From the NCBI GenBank assembly GCA_012295275.1, contig CM022665.1, positions 47,202,102 through 47,229,601 of the forward strand: a stretch of 27,500 bases of DNA. The letters run 5' to 3'. Below are positions 19,832 to 27,500 of this stretch, in pieces. Made by a program: the position numbers and the translations under genes. Positions within the stretch are counted from its first letter, which is position 1; every line of letters starts with the position of its first letter. The DNA is from Chrysomallon squamiferum. Its lineage: Eukaryota; Mollusca; Gastropoda; Neomphalida; Peltospiridae. The notes under the pieces are model-generated. The model was given only the letters and a program-made list of their open reading frames with translations, ran no database searches and had not been told where the DNA came from.

Positions 19832-20376
19832 ATCCAGGCTATGTGTGACTTCGGCGAGAGTCCCACCCCACAGAAAACTCGACCCCCTCAGTGACGACAG
19901 AGCGAAGTGTGTCACTGACTCTTTTCACGCTCCAGTGAACACACGTTTTCTTCTTCTTTTATTATTATTTTCTTTTCTAAAGTCGTGTCTGTGTGACTGT
20001 TGATCTTATCTACGTATGTACGAGTGTATGTACAGTTAGTTTACCTCTTACAGCTAATAAACAATACGTTATCACGTGTTTATATATATATATATATAAC
20101 CTGCTTGTGATTACGTGTTTGTTGTTGTTGCTGCTGTATTTTTTCCATACTAGTAAAATCAAGTTTTTAGAATGATACGTGCTATACGTTGTGTGCTACG
20201 TTATATTCGTCTGTATGTCAGTCTGTCTGTCTGATTAACCTCTATGTTTTGCGTGTGTTTGTATCCATATGTTATCAATTGCTTTATTAAATTATGAGTG
20301 TCGCTTTGCATTTCTGTTTCAGTACCTCATTTTTGTCCATGTAATTATCTGCATATAGACATATATGTACATAAAC
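19832..20376. other. Unique DNA with short (TA)n and (GTCT)n
   Basis: CACGTG at 20073-20078, (TA)n at about 20082-20098 and GTCTGTCTGTCTG at about 20221-20233. No gene is supported. Confidence 0.5.
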
Positions 20377-20408
<32 letters not shown>

Positions 20409-20494
20409 GTAGGTAGGTAGGTAGGTAGGTAGGTAGATAGATAGATAGATAGATAGATAGGTAGATAGGTAGGTAGATAGATAGATAGATAGAT
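20377..20494 (+). repeat. (GATA)n / (GGTA)n mosaic
   Basis: TAGA tetranucleotides alternate in blocks with TAGG tetranucleotides (for example TAGG at about 20407-20434), then return to TAGA. The Tyr/Leu/Ser minus-strand frames are repeat translation. Confidence 0.95.
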
Positions 20495-20693
20495 TAGACA
20501 GACATACTGAAAACAGACACACAAAGAGATATACAGACACAGAGAGATGGTGTTTCCCATTCCACATACAAATTGACAAACATTTTATGATTAATTTTAT
20601 TTAAGTTATGATTGAGTGCTAATGCCTGTGTGTATCTCTGTCTGTTTGTCTGTCTGTCTGTTACGTTGACCACTATTTACCAGAATAAGAGAA
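20495..20693. other. Unique DNA with short (GTCT)n
   Basis: GTCTGTTTGTCTGTCTGTCTG at about 20640-20660. Nothing else. Confidence 0.6.
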
Positions 20694-20930
20694 ACTTTAA
20701 ACTGGATTAGGTTTTGATTAGGCAGATTTTGGACTAACAAGGTCTTGAATTGGAAGTGTTTTGACTAGGAAAGATTTTGACTAGAACAGAGTTTGACTAG
20801 AACAGATTTTGACCTAAAAGAAAATTTTGACCTAAAAGAACATTTTGACCTAAAAAAAGTTTTGGACCAAAAAGAAGATTTTGCCTAGAGAAAGTTTGAC
20901 TAAGAGGAGACTTTTACCTGGATTCGGGCT
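20694..20930 (+). repeat. Degenerate minisatellite, 13 units of 15-19 bp
   Basis: A unit close to TTTTGACTAGAACAGA or TTTTGACCTAAAAGAA starts at about 20712, 20727, 20744, 20759, 20775, 20791, 20807, 20825, 20843, 20860, 20879, 20894 and 20912. Neighbouring units resemble each other most: the TTGACTAG type at 20759-20806 and the TTGACCTA type at 20807-20859. This suggests local spread by slippage. TGACCT at 20810, 20828 and 20846 is spaced exactly 18 bp. Confidence 0.88.
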
Positions 20931-21300
20931 AAGTCTATGCGTGAGGCCAAGTTCTGTGGAGACGACGCAGTCGCAGTCTGATTTAAATATCTTGAATCGA
21001 TAAGTCGACTCTCCATATCAGATCTCGTTACGTGCGCACATAAATTTTATACGTTATGCATTATTGATGAAACCGAGGCTGTTGCTGTTTAATATTTATG
21101 AGCAATTCATCGTTCGTTTTACGGCGCGCTTATTTTTAGCTGCTTGTTGTGGGGATTATTAACTGTTGTGTGAGACTTTGTTGTATTATGAAACTTTTGA
21201 TAAATCGTTAAAGTCTGACGTTGCCAAAGACTTTTGTTTGTTTACGTTTTTTCCACAGTTCTGTGTTGAATAGCCTGTTAGTTTAATGCTTATTTTTGAT
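20931..21300. other. Unique DNA, nothing recognised
   Basis: Mixed composition with a few CpG words. No open frame or repeat worth naming. Confidence 0.5.
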
Positions 21301-21394
21301 TTTCTCTTTTTTAAATTTTGTTTCTTTGTTTGTTTGTTTCTTTCTTTCTGTATTTATTTATGTGTTTATCTATCTGTATCTATTTATTTATCTA

Positions 21395-21429
<35 letters not shown>

Positions 21430-21709
21430 GTATGTCTTTCTACTTATTTATTTATTAAATTCTGTCTTTCGTTCTTCTTTATTATCTTTTCTAACTTTAT
21501 TCCTTTTTTCTTTTCTTTCCTTCTTTCTGCTTATTTTATTTCCTTTAAGTGTGTTTCTTTCATTCATTATTTTTATCATATTTATTTATTTTATATTTTC
21601 ATTCTTTCTTCAGTCTTTCATTCAGTTCTCCTTTCACTTCTTTCTTTCTTTCTTTCTTATTATTACTGTTGTCGTTATTGTTGTTTTTGTTGTTGTTGTT
21701 GATTTTCTT

Positions 21710-21740
<31 letters not shown>

Positions 21741-21775
21741 TTTATTATTATTATTTATTATTTAGTTTCCATATT
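21301..21775 (+). repeat. Pyrimidine/T-rich low-complexity field
   Basis: TTTG/TTTC units near 21320-21350, TTTA/TCTG/TCTA tetranucleotides to about 21460, TTTC-rich sequence to 21660, (GTT)n at about 21680-21702, (TTC)n at about 21704-21738 and (ATT)n to about 21765. The plus-strand Phe/Leu/Ser frames (up to 167 codons) are products of this bias. Confidence 0.85.
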
Positions 21776-22582
21776 TATTTGAAATTTTCCAAAATTTAGC
21801 ATTTAGACATTTGTATGTTTTTCTGAGTGTATTTTGTTCGTTTGTTTCTTTGCTTGTTTGTTTGTACGTCTGTCTGTGTGTTTCTGTTCTTTCTTGATTG
21901 TCGAACATCCCTAAGTCTAATCTCTATAAAACAGAATCATTTTAGAGAACTTTCTACAATATAATTAATTATCAATGTTCATTGTATGTTAGTCCTCTGG
22001 AAGTTTTTTGTGTCCGTCATTAAAGATGTACTTTCTTACAGGCAAGGCAGCACATGTCAACATCTTTTTATAACTTAACAAAATGATACAGATATATCAG
22101 AGATCGCGCTATAAAGAATCGATCCAGCAACTCATCACCTTTCACGTCTAACCATTCACCTTTACTCCCGCTTCCTTTTATCAGTATTTTTAACATCATT
22201 AATTTCATCAATATTCGTGTGGCTAGACTACACAAAAACAAAAAAAAAAATAAATAAAAATCCTCACACAAATCTGAATCTTTATAACAAATCCATGTAG
22301 ATGGTTTTAACCTGCAGCGTACACTGAAAGAAAAAAGAAAAGAGAAAAGAGACAACAAGCGAGTTGATGATTAATGGAAGAAACAGCTCCACGAATCAAG
22401 TACTGTTGTTTGTAATTCTGGTGATGCTCTCTGATTGATTTGTCTTTAATGATTGTCGCTTCCTGGTCGCACACTCAGACTGTCGTTGACAAGTTGCTGA
22501 AGACGCTGACGATGAAGTGACTCGAGATGACAGAGCGATCATCCCGTCCGACTCGTCCGTCAGTTCTGTGATAAATGATCCT
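21776..22582. other. Unique DNA, no gene recognised
   Basis: TTTG units near 21837-21866 and a poly-A run near 22240. A 96-codon minus frame at 22068-22358 has no recognisable domain. Confidence 0.5.
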
Positions 22583-23013
22583 CATTTAAAAACTCGTGGA
22601 CTTGTCCTAGTTTTAGTTCTGGTCCGGGTTTGCGGTGTTTGTATAGCTTCAGTTTGGGTCGCCGTTTTAAAAAAACTCATAGACCAGACCAGACGTTATT
22701 TTGTCTTTAGTCTATTTAATTATTTGTAAATTTAACAAGCTAAGTTTAAGTGATCGTTTAAAACCTGATAGATCAGTCTTAGCGTTAATTTTTCGGGATT
22801 TACGCAGTTATAATTTTAACAAGCTGAAATTTCGGTTATCGTTTAAAATACTCAAAGACCAGACTTTGTTTTACCTCTGGTCTGGATTTACGTGTTTATA
22901 GATTTAAAAGCTACAATTTGGAACATTATTTAAAACTCAAAAACCAGACTTTGTTTTAACATAGTCAGTATCTACCTATTTACTAAACTGCCAAGCAACA
23001 ATTTTATCAGTCG
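22583..23013 (+). repeat. Degenerate tandem repeat, five units of 81-92 bp
   Basis: Units open with a TTTAAAA(A)CTC(A)-like block at about 22583, 22664, 22756, 22841 and 22928, giving periods of 81, 92, 85 and 87 bp. Shared blocks in order are TTTAAAACTCAAAGACCAGAC, a TTTTGT/TTTTA segment, TCTGGTC(T/C)GG(A/G)TTTACG with GTTTATA (clear in units 1 and 4), and an AAGCT...TTTCGGTTATC/TTTGGGTCGCC end. Unit 4 can fold an 8-bp hairpin (AGACCAGA at 22856-22863 with TCTGGTCT at 22876-22883). It is not simple sequence and not a family I recognise. Confidence 0.85.
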
Positions 23014-23566
23014 CCCTCTTCGTGTGTCTTTCAAACGTTTCTTATTAGCTTTTATGTAGTTTAATTGTTTGTTAATAATTGTCAGTACAACTTTAACCGA
23101 TTAGTTTAGAATCTGAAAGGAAGTGTATAATTTTATATTAAACACAACAGAATTCTCTGTAGTCTTTTCCAATCAGGGCAAGGGTTGCTTCTTATAATTT
23201 CTCAGGCTCTTATCATTGACTGAAACAATGGGCGAGATCCTATAATAAAACAGCCTTATTTTCTTAACTGTTGTCAAACACGTCCTCTAAACAGATTCCG
23301 TATCATATTTTAAGAAATCGTTTAAGTCCAGCCACGCTTTATCCCATTCTAACACAGGTCTGCCAGTTCAAGCGAGGTCACAAAGAATGAAAACTGGAAC
23401 AAGAAGGACAGACTGTCGGACGTTCGTATCTTCTCATCTCAGAAACCGATGGACAATCGAGATGGCTGACCGCCGCTTTGTTTGTTGCCTGCTTGAAACT
23501 GAACACGTCACAGAGTGATGTGAGAAACACACACGTGGTAAGAGCCTCTTCAGGAAGAGCACGGAG
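23014..23566. other. Unique DNA, nothing recognised
   Basis: Mixed sequence with CACGTG at 23532-23537. No supported gene. Confidence 0.5.
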
Positions 23567-23570
23567 ATAA

Positions 23571-23621
<51 letters not shown>

Positions 23622-23646
23622 ACAGGCTGATAGATAGAGAACCTGA

Positions 23647-23730
<84 letters not shown>

Positions 23731-24000
23731 ATGATTGATAGATAGATAGAGAGATAGATAGATAGATAGACAGATAAACAGATCGACAGATATAGATAAA
23801 TAGATAAATAGATAGATACGTAAATTAAGAAACAAATAAAATATCAATGAATGAATAAATGAATAAATAAAATAAATTAATTAATACAAGTTAATAATAA
23901 TGATGATGATTATGATACAACCAGTAATAACAATAACACGAGATAATGATGACGATGATGGTGATGATAACAATATAATAATAATAATAAATTTAAACCA
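23567..24000 (+). repeat. (AAAT)n, (AG)n, (GATA)n and degenerate ATAA/GAT field
   Basis: (AAAT)n at about 23569-23621, pure (AG)n at about 23650-23727, and GATA units with GACA and AATA variants at about 23735-23820. Degenerate AATGAATA/TAATAATGATGATG sequence continues to about 23990. Confidence 0.93.
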
Positions 24001-24122
24001 TTTATATCTTAGGTGTTAATTATTTCTATTAATTTAATTCATCTGTCTTAACACAGACTCGTTTTCGCTTCTTGACAAAATTTAACATTGAAACAAACCT
24101 TACTGTAATTTCATTTTTTATT

Positions 24123-24300
24123 CTGACTGTGGCTCAGTGGTTAAATCGTGTGTGTGTTAATGAGTTCCAGGTTCGATCCTCTTTAGCCAACACGTTTTAT
24201 CTGATGGTTGATTTATCACACTTGTAATTATGGTTTTTTACTGTTAGCGGGGTGGTGCTTTTAAAATATTCCTTGCTGCTAAAAAAACAGGCTATCATTT
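24123..24300 (+). mobile_element. tRNA-derived SINE-like fragment
   Basis: TGGCTCAGTGG at 24130-24140 matches the RNA polymerase III A box (TRGCNNAGYNGG minus its last position), and GGTTCGATCCT at 24170-24180 matches the B box (GGTTCGANTCC-type). They are 40 bp apart, as in a tRNA gene. The would-be acceptor and T-stems do not pair well, so this is not a functional tRNA. A tRNA-derived SINE head is the best reading. The body and 3' end are uncertain. T-rich sequence near 24297 could be an end, and I could not establish target-site duplications. Confidence 0.6.
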
Positions 24301-24417
24301 TTTTAACGAAATTTTTTTTCTTTCATCGTCTCTGTTGTCTTTGACCGTTATATTTTAAATAAATAACTAGCAAACGATTTATTAATTCTGGTTTTTTAAA
24401 AAAAAAAAAAAAAATTA
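24301..24417. other. AT-rich DNA with poly-A run
   Basis: T-rich at about 24308-24322 and a poly-A run at about 24399-24414. Confidence 0.7.
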
Positions 24418-24984
24418 ATGTACAAATTTTTTAGAAATGAAATGCAACCAATCAGACAGAACATTACCAACATCTGTGTGTCTGTCTGTATGTTGATAAA
24501 ATATAGTGTAATAAATATAACACATTTTAAAAATTTCATGTCCAAGTTCTTGGGGAAGCAATTTCTTCTCTTGATCCCCCTCCACCCTACCTGCGGGCCC
24601 CTGCCCCTTCCCCTTGTCCCGACCCCACCTTACCAGACATGCATGTTGCAGAGAGACAGACTGCTACAGTTGTTCTCAAGTTGTCTGATGACCATAGCGA
24701 TGCCGGTTAATCCCCCGCTTTACTGTCCCAGCCGATTATTTTATTTGTTGTCGAAAACGAAAAACAAACATTTCGTTCGTTTCTCCTCGTTTTTAATGCC
24801 GAGTGTTTGGACAGCAGCACACACGAAACGGGTAGAAAGAGAGAAAGAAAGAGAGAAAGGCGACCAAACATCGCCACTGACCACAAAACAGCCATCTGTC
24901 GGCCAAAAAGAAAAACCACTGAGGGTATTTGGTGATTTCACTCGTGGTCGAGTCACTTTCTCATTCTCGTCCAGTATCGTGTAA
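24418..24984 (+). CDS. 188-codon unrecognised open frame
   Basis: This is the longest ATG-initiated frame in the window not made of simple repeats. It starts at ATG 24418, directly after a poly-A run, and stops at 24982-24984. I see no signal peptide, catalytic motif or repeat. Features are a Pro/Leu-rich stretch at about residues 54-75 (from the C-rich quadruplex motif) and a Lys/Glu/Arg patch at about residues 138-147 from GAGAAAGA simple sequence. Composition is not convincingly protein-like. It is probably spurious or contains an exon fragment. Confidence 0.1.
   Translation: MYKFFRNEMQPIRQNITNICVSVCMLIKYSVINITHFKNFMSKFLGKQFLLLIPLHPTCGPLPLPLVPTPPYQTCMLQRDRLLQLFSSCLMTIAMPVNPPLYCPSRLFYLLSKTKNKHFVRFSSFLMPSVWTAAHTKRVEREKEREKGDQTSPLTTKQPSVGQKEKPLRVFGDFTRGRVTFSFSSSIV
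24598..24626 (-). other. G-quadruplex motif on minus strand
   Basis: C runs on the plus strand at 24598-24601, 24604-24607, 24610-24613, 24618-24620 and 24623-24626, with loops of 2, 2, 4 and 2. More C runs lie just upstream at 24576-24587. Confidence 0.8.
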
Positions 24985-25204
24985 CCCGGCTTTTACAAGT
25001 GTGTCTTTGTGAAGAAGACGTTTAGAGCTAATATGTTTACTTTCTGAGAGCGGTATTCATGGCGGCGGCTTCAACAACATCAGCGACGATGTTTAGGATA
25101 CCAGAGGGCGAAGTCTGAACTTTTAGCCGTTTTTTTGAAGAAAAAAAAAAACGAGTTTAAATTTCAAGCTTGAGTAGAATTGAATTTTGTGTAGATGTTA
25201 TTTT
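24985..25204. other. Unique segment with YY1-like and CTCF-like words
   Basis: ATGGCGGCGGC at 25059-25069 resembles a YY1 core and also opens a 19-codon mini-frame ending in TGA at 25116-25118. ACCAGAGGGCG at 25100-25110 matches the central part of the bilaterian CTCF motif. Both are motif-level observations only. Confidence 0.25.
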
Positions 25205-25310
25205 GTATTTATTTATTTATTTATTTATTTATTTGTTTAAATATTTACTACTACTTCTATTATTATGATGATGATTATTATTATTATTATTATTATTATT
25301 ACTACTACTA

Positions 25311-25348
<38 letters not shown>

Positions 25349-25371
25349 TATTATTATTATTATTATATTTT
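25205..25371 (+). repeat. (TTTA)n and (ATT)n/(ACT)n
   Basis: (ATTT)n at about 25205-25234. ATT triplets with ATG and ACT interruptions span about 25257-25371. Confidence 0.94.
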
Positions 25372-26129
25372 TTACAAATATGTAATTTACATATCCGTGT
25401 ATTAAAATAAATGTGCGTGGAAACGTGTGTGTGGATGGAGGGATGGATGTATGCACGTACGTATGTTTGTATATACACATTCATGCATTGACCTATTCAT
25501 GTATGTAAATTTTTAAAAATAAATAGATAAATAAATAAATAAACCCAACCACATACGGAAAAAAAGATAAAACACTTTTGTAAAAAAAACAAAAAAACAG
25601 TCTTTTCAGTTTCTAACAACAAGTAAACTTTAATTAAACAGAAAAATCTCTGAACATTCTTTTTACACGTGTGGGAACTCAACACACTCATTCACAGAAC
25701 ACGCATTCGCTACAACAACTACTACTACACCCATCTTATACGGACAATAACATCAGCCAGTGTAAAATACCAACTTTTATTATTTTTACGATCTCTTCTC
25801 AGCTCATTTTATTACACACGTAGGAACCATTACTGAAACGGTGCAAAGAGACAATAAGTTTATTCAAAGATATGAGAAGATATAAAAAAAAAAAAAAAAA
25901 AAATTTTAATTACACATTTGTTTTCTGCGGTTTTCATTACCCGACCTGACCTCTTGACGGGCAGTTTTGTGAATGAACGAGTCTCTCTCTGTCTCTCTGT
26001 CTCTCTGTCTCTCGTTTCCGCAGTGAAATGAAATAAAAACGTCACTTGATAATGTAGAGCACACGCTGACAGAACTTAATTAAGCCGGGGATTTCTGGGT
26101 TTTTATTCGAGTTCAAACCTGGGTTCAGA
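25372..26129. other. Unique DNA with minor simple sequence
   Basis: A GGAT-rich patch at about 25433-25450, (AAAT)n at about 25517-25541, CACGTG at 25666-25671, poly-A at about 25885-25902 and CTCTCTGT units at about 25981-26014. ACGTCAC lies at about 26040. No gene is supported. Confidence 0.5.
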
Positions 26130-26185
26130 AGCAGAAGAACAAGAAGAACAAGAAGAAGAAGAAGAAGATGATGATGAAGAGGATG
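26130..26185 (+). repeat. (AAG)n/(GAT)n purine-rich tract
   Basis: AAGAAC and AAG triplets pass into GATGATGATGAAGAGGATG. An ATG inside it (26168) opens a 94-codon frame that I do not accept as a gene. Confidence 0.88.
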
Positions 26186-26600
26186 GGTCGGAAGACGCAG
26201 TCCGCGCTAAATGCAACGACGTCCTCTCACTACGACGACATTAAACTTCGTCTTTTCATTGCCAGTGACCGTTCATTCGTGAAGACGCATTTGTTCGCTT
26301 TTTGTTTGTCATCACCGTTGGGGGGTCGGCCAGGGAGAACACCCCCGGGGGTATGGTGGATGGATATTGGGTCCCTCCTCCATTTTTGGTGTTGTTGTTT
26401 TCACGGCAAGCTCGGTGTTTTGTGGGGGGGGGAACGCTTCAAAGGGTCGTAATAAGACAGCGGTGAGTCACGTGTTCTGCCGGTGTCCCCCCCAGTCATC
26501 ACTCGGGAGGCAGGGGGGTGGTCCCCCCCCCACTAATTCCCAGTTGACCGGTTTTAGTCGGACTGACCGTCGTCCGATGTTGAAATGAGCCGCTCCAGGT
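26186..26600. other. GC-rich island with G/C homopolymer runs
   Basis: The GC-richest part of the right half. It has a perfect palindrome ACCCCCGGGGGT at 26341-26352, nine G at 26424-26432, seven C at 26487-26493, and G6 facing a long C run at 26513-26531 (a hairpin-capable GGGGGG-TGGT-CCCCCC). A composite TGAGTCACGTG at 26464-26474 overlaps an AP-1 site and an E-box. It may be a regulatory island. No gene is recognised. Confidence 0.4.
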
Positions 26601-26810
26601 TACTTTGATCAGCTTTGTCCGAGGACAGTCGTTTAGAAAACCTTTCATGATTCTAAACACTTTTTAAAAAGATTAAAAAAATAAATAAATTAAAAAATAG
26701 ATAAATGATAAAAAAAAGATGCGTGGGTTTCAGATTTCAAATCGATGTTTAATAGTGATGCGGACTTTTTTTTATAAACTCGCCAAATCTTCACAATTAA
26801 TGAATCTCTT
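26601..26810. other. AT-rich unique DNA
   Basis: A-rich near 26665-26720. Nothing else. Confidence 0.5.
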
Positions 26811-27090
26811 TTTATCTCTCTATCTATCTACCTGTATATCTATTTATCTGTCTATCTCAGTGTATTTATCTATCTCTCTGTCTATTTATCTGTATATCTA
26901 ATCTAACTATCTCTCCATATATAGGTCAGTCTGTCTCTCTATCTATAAATAGAGAGATAGATATACAATGTCATAATTACATAAACAAACCGGATACACA
27001 GATCTATCTGTCTATCTTTCTGTCACTCTCTCTCTCGTTCTGTATTTGTCTGACTCTCTTTCTCTCTCACTCTCTTCGTCTCCCTTTAAG
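26811..27090 (+). repeat. Degenerate (TCTA)n / (TCTG)n field with a hairpin
   Basis: TCTA/TCTG/TTTA tetranucleotides span about 26811-26945. TCTCTCTAT at 26934-26942 and ATAGAGAGA at 26949-26957 form a 9-bp hairpin with a 6-base loop. More TCTA/TCTC sequence lies at about 27002-27085. Confidence 0.85.
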
Positions 27091-27500
27091 TCATTATACC
27101 CATCTTTCATTGTATTACATCACATCTGGTTGTTTGTAATATATATAAATATGTATAACGTTATATATATACATATATATAACAGTAATGTATACGTTTT
27201 ATGTTTATATCAGTAACAGTAATATATGCAACGTTAATCACGAATCTTATCAGAAAGAGTAATACAATTCAGAATTCAGAAGGCAACAATTTTTCTCTCA
27301 GGAACGTTCTGACGTAAAGCTTCATTTGCATCTCAAATTAGACTGGACACAAAACAAAACAAAACAAAAAACCCGCTGGCAGCAGCAGTTTGATAAATGA
27401 CCATTTCCTCAGCCCGGGTCATCATCATTCTACGTCTTTCTGTCGGCGTATTGTGTGCTTTTATTTGTGACGCTCGTAAAGGATCATCAAGATTCCCATT
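27091..27500. other. AT-rich unique DNA to window end
   Basis: Interrupted (TA)n with the palindrome TATAACGTTATA at 27154-27165 and further TATATA to about 27182, then unique DNA. TGACGTAA lies at about 27310. No gene is supported. Confidence 0.5.

Noticed and set aside
22517-22729. 70-codon plus frame (Val/Leu-rich) over the first unit of the 81-92 bp repeat
   Set aside because: GTG start, and it falls across a degenerate tandem repeat that has stops in the other units.
26109-26124. B-box-like GAGTTCAAACCTGGG
   Set aside because: No A box was found at the expected distance upstream.
26168-26452. 94-codon ATG-initiated frame, with an overlapping frame to 26588
   Set aside because: It starts inside a GAT/GAA repeat, ends in homopolymer-rich DNA and has no domain. 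Composition follows GC-rich low-complexity DNA.

Overview
This window looks like non-coding DNA from an animal nuclear genome. It is AT-rich and crowded with microsatellites: (GA)n/(CT)n, (CTA)n/(TAG)n, (ATT)n, (AAAT)n, (GATA)n, (CA)n and (GAA)n. No open frame belongs to a family I recognise. There is no bacterial-style gene packing, no rRNA or intact tRNA, and no reverse transcriptase or transposase frame. The microsatellite style, the many long (CTA)n/(TAG)n arrays and one tRNA-headed SINE-like fragment suggest a lophotrochozoan, most likely a mollusc. That is an inference from texture only. The window could be intergenic or lie inside a large intron.

Layout. At 1-1500 there is mostly unique DNA with a CpG-bearing stretch near 890-1130. 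At 1.5-7.4 kb lie large simple arrays: a (CTA)n block, a 341-bp (AG)n block, an opposed (CT)n/(AG)n pair at 4.55-5.09 kb, an A-rich block at 5.55-6.24 kb and an (ATC)/(ATT) block at 6.64-6.95 kb. A CpG-bearing unique island sits at 3.96-4.55 kb. At 7.4-11.2 kb unique segments carry a 20-bp tandem duplication, a consensus CRE at 9706, an AT-rich 46-bp palindrome, three CACGTG E-boxes in 120 bp and a degenerate duplication holding four ACGTCA motifs. At 11.2-14.8 kb are simple arrays including a nested 69/70-bp repeat and a 500-bp (TAG)n field. At 14.8-15.6 kb are another CRE/E-box island, a strong G-quadruplex motif on the minus strand and a 35-bp tandem repeat with homeodomain-type GGATTA words. 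At 16.8-17.76 kb is a composite satellite of about nine units, partly in dimers of about 249 bp. At 17.88-18.22 kb is a CpG-rich candidate promoter with a CCAAT box and a 32-codon small ORF in strong Kozak context. The rest, 18.3-27.5 kb, alternates simple arrays with unique DNA. It includes a 13-unit degenerate minisatellite (15-19 bp) at 20.7-20.93 kb, a five-unit degenerate tandem repeat (81-92 bp) at 22.58-23.01 kb, a SINE-like tRNA head at 24.12 kb, a 188-codon unrecognised frame containing a second strong G-quadruplex, and a GC-rich island near 26.3-26.55 kb.

I found no multi-gene system. The most original observations are the degenerate, higher-order tandem repeats hidden among the microsatellites and the clusters of regulatory-type motifs in CpG-bearing islands. 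Coordinates of degenerate repeats are hand-read and may be off by a few bases.
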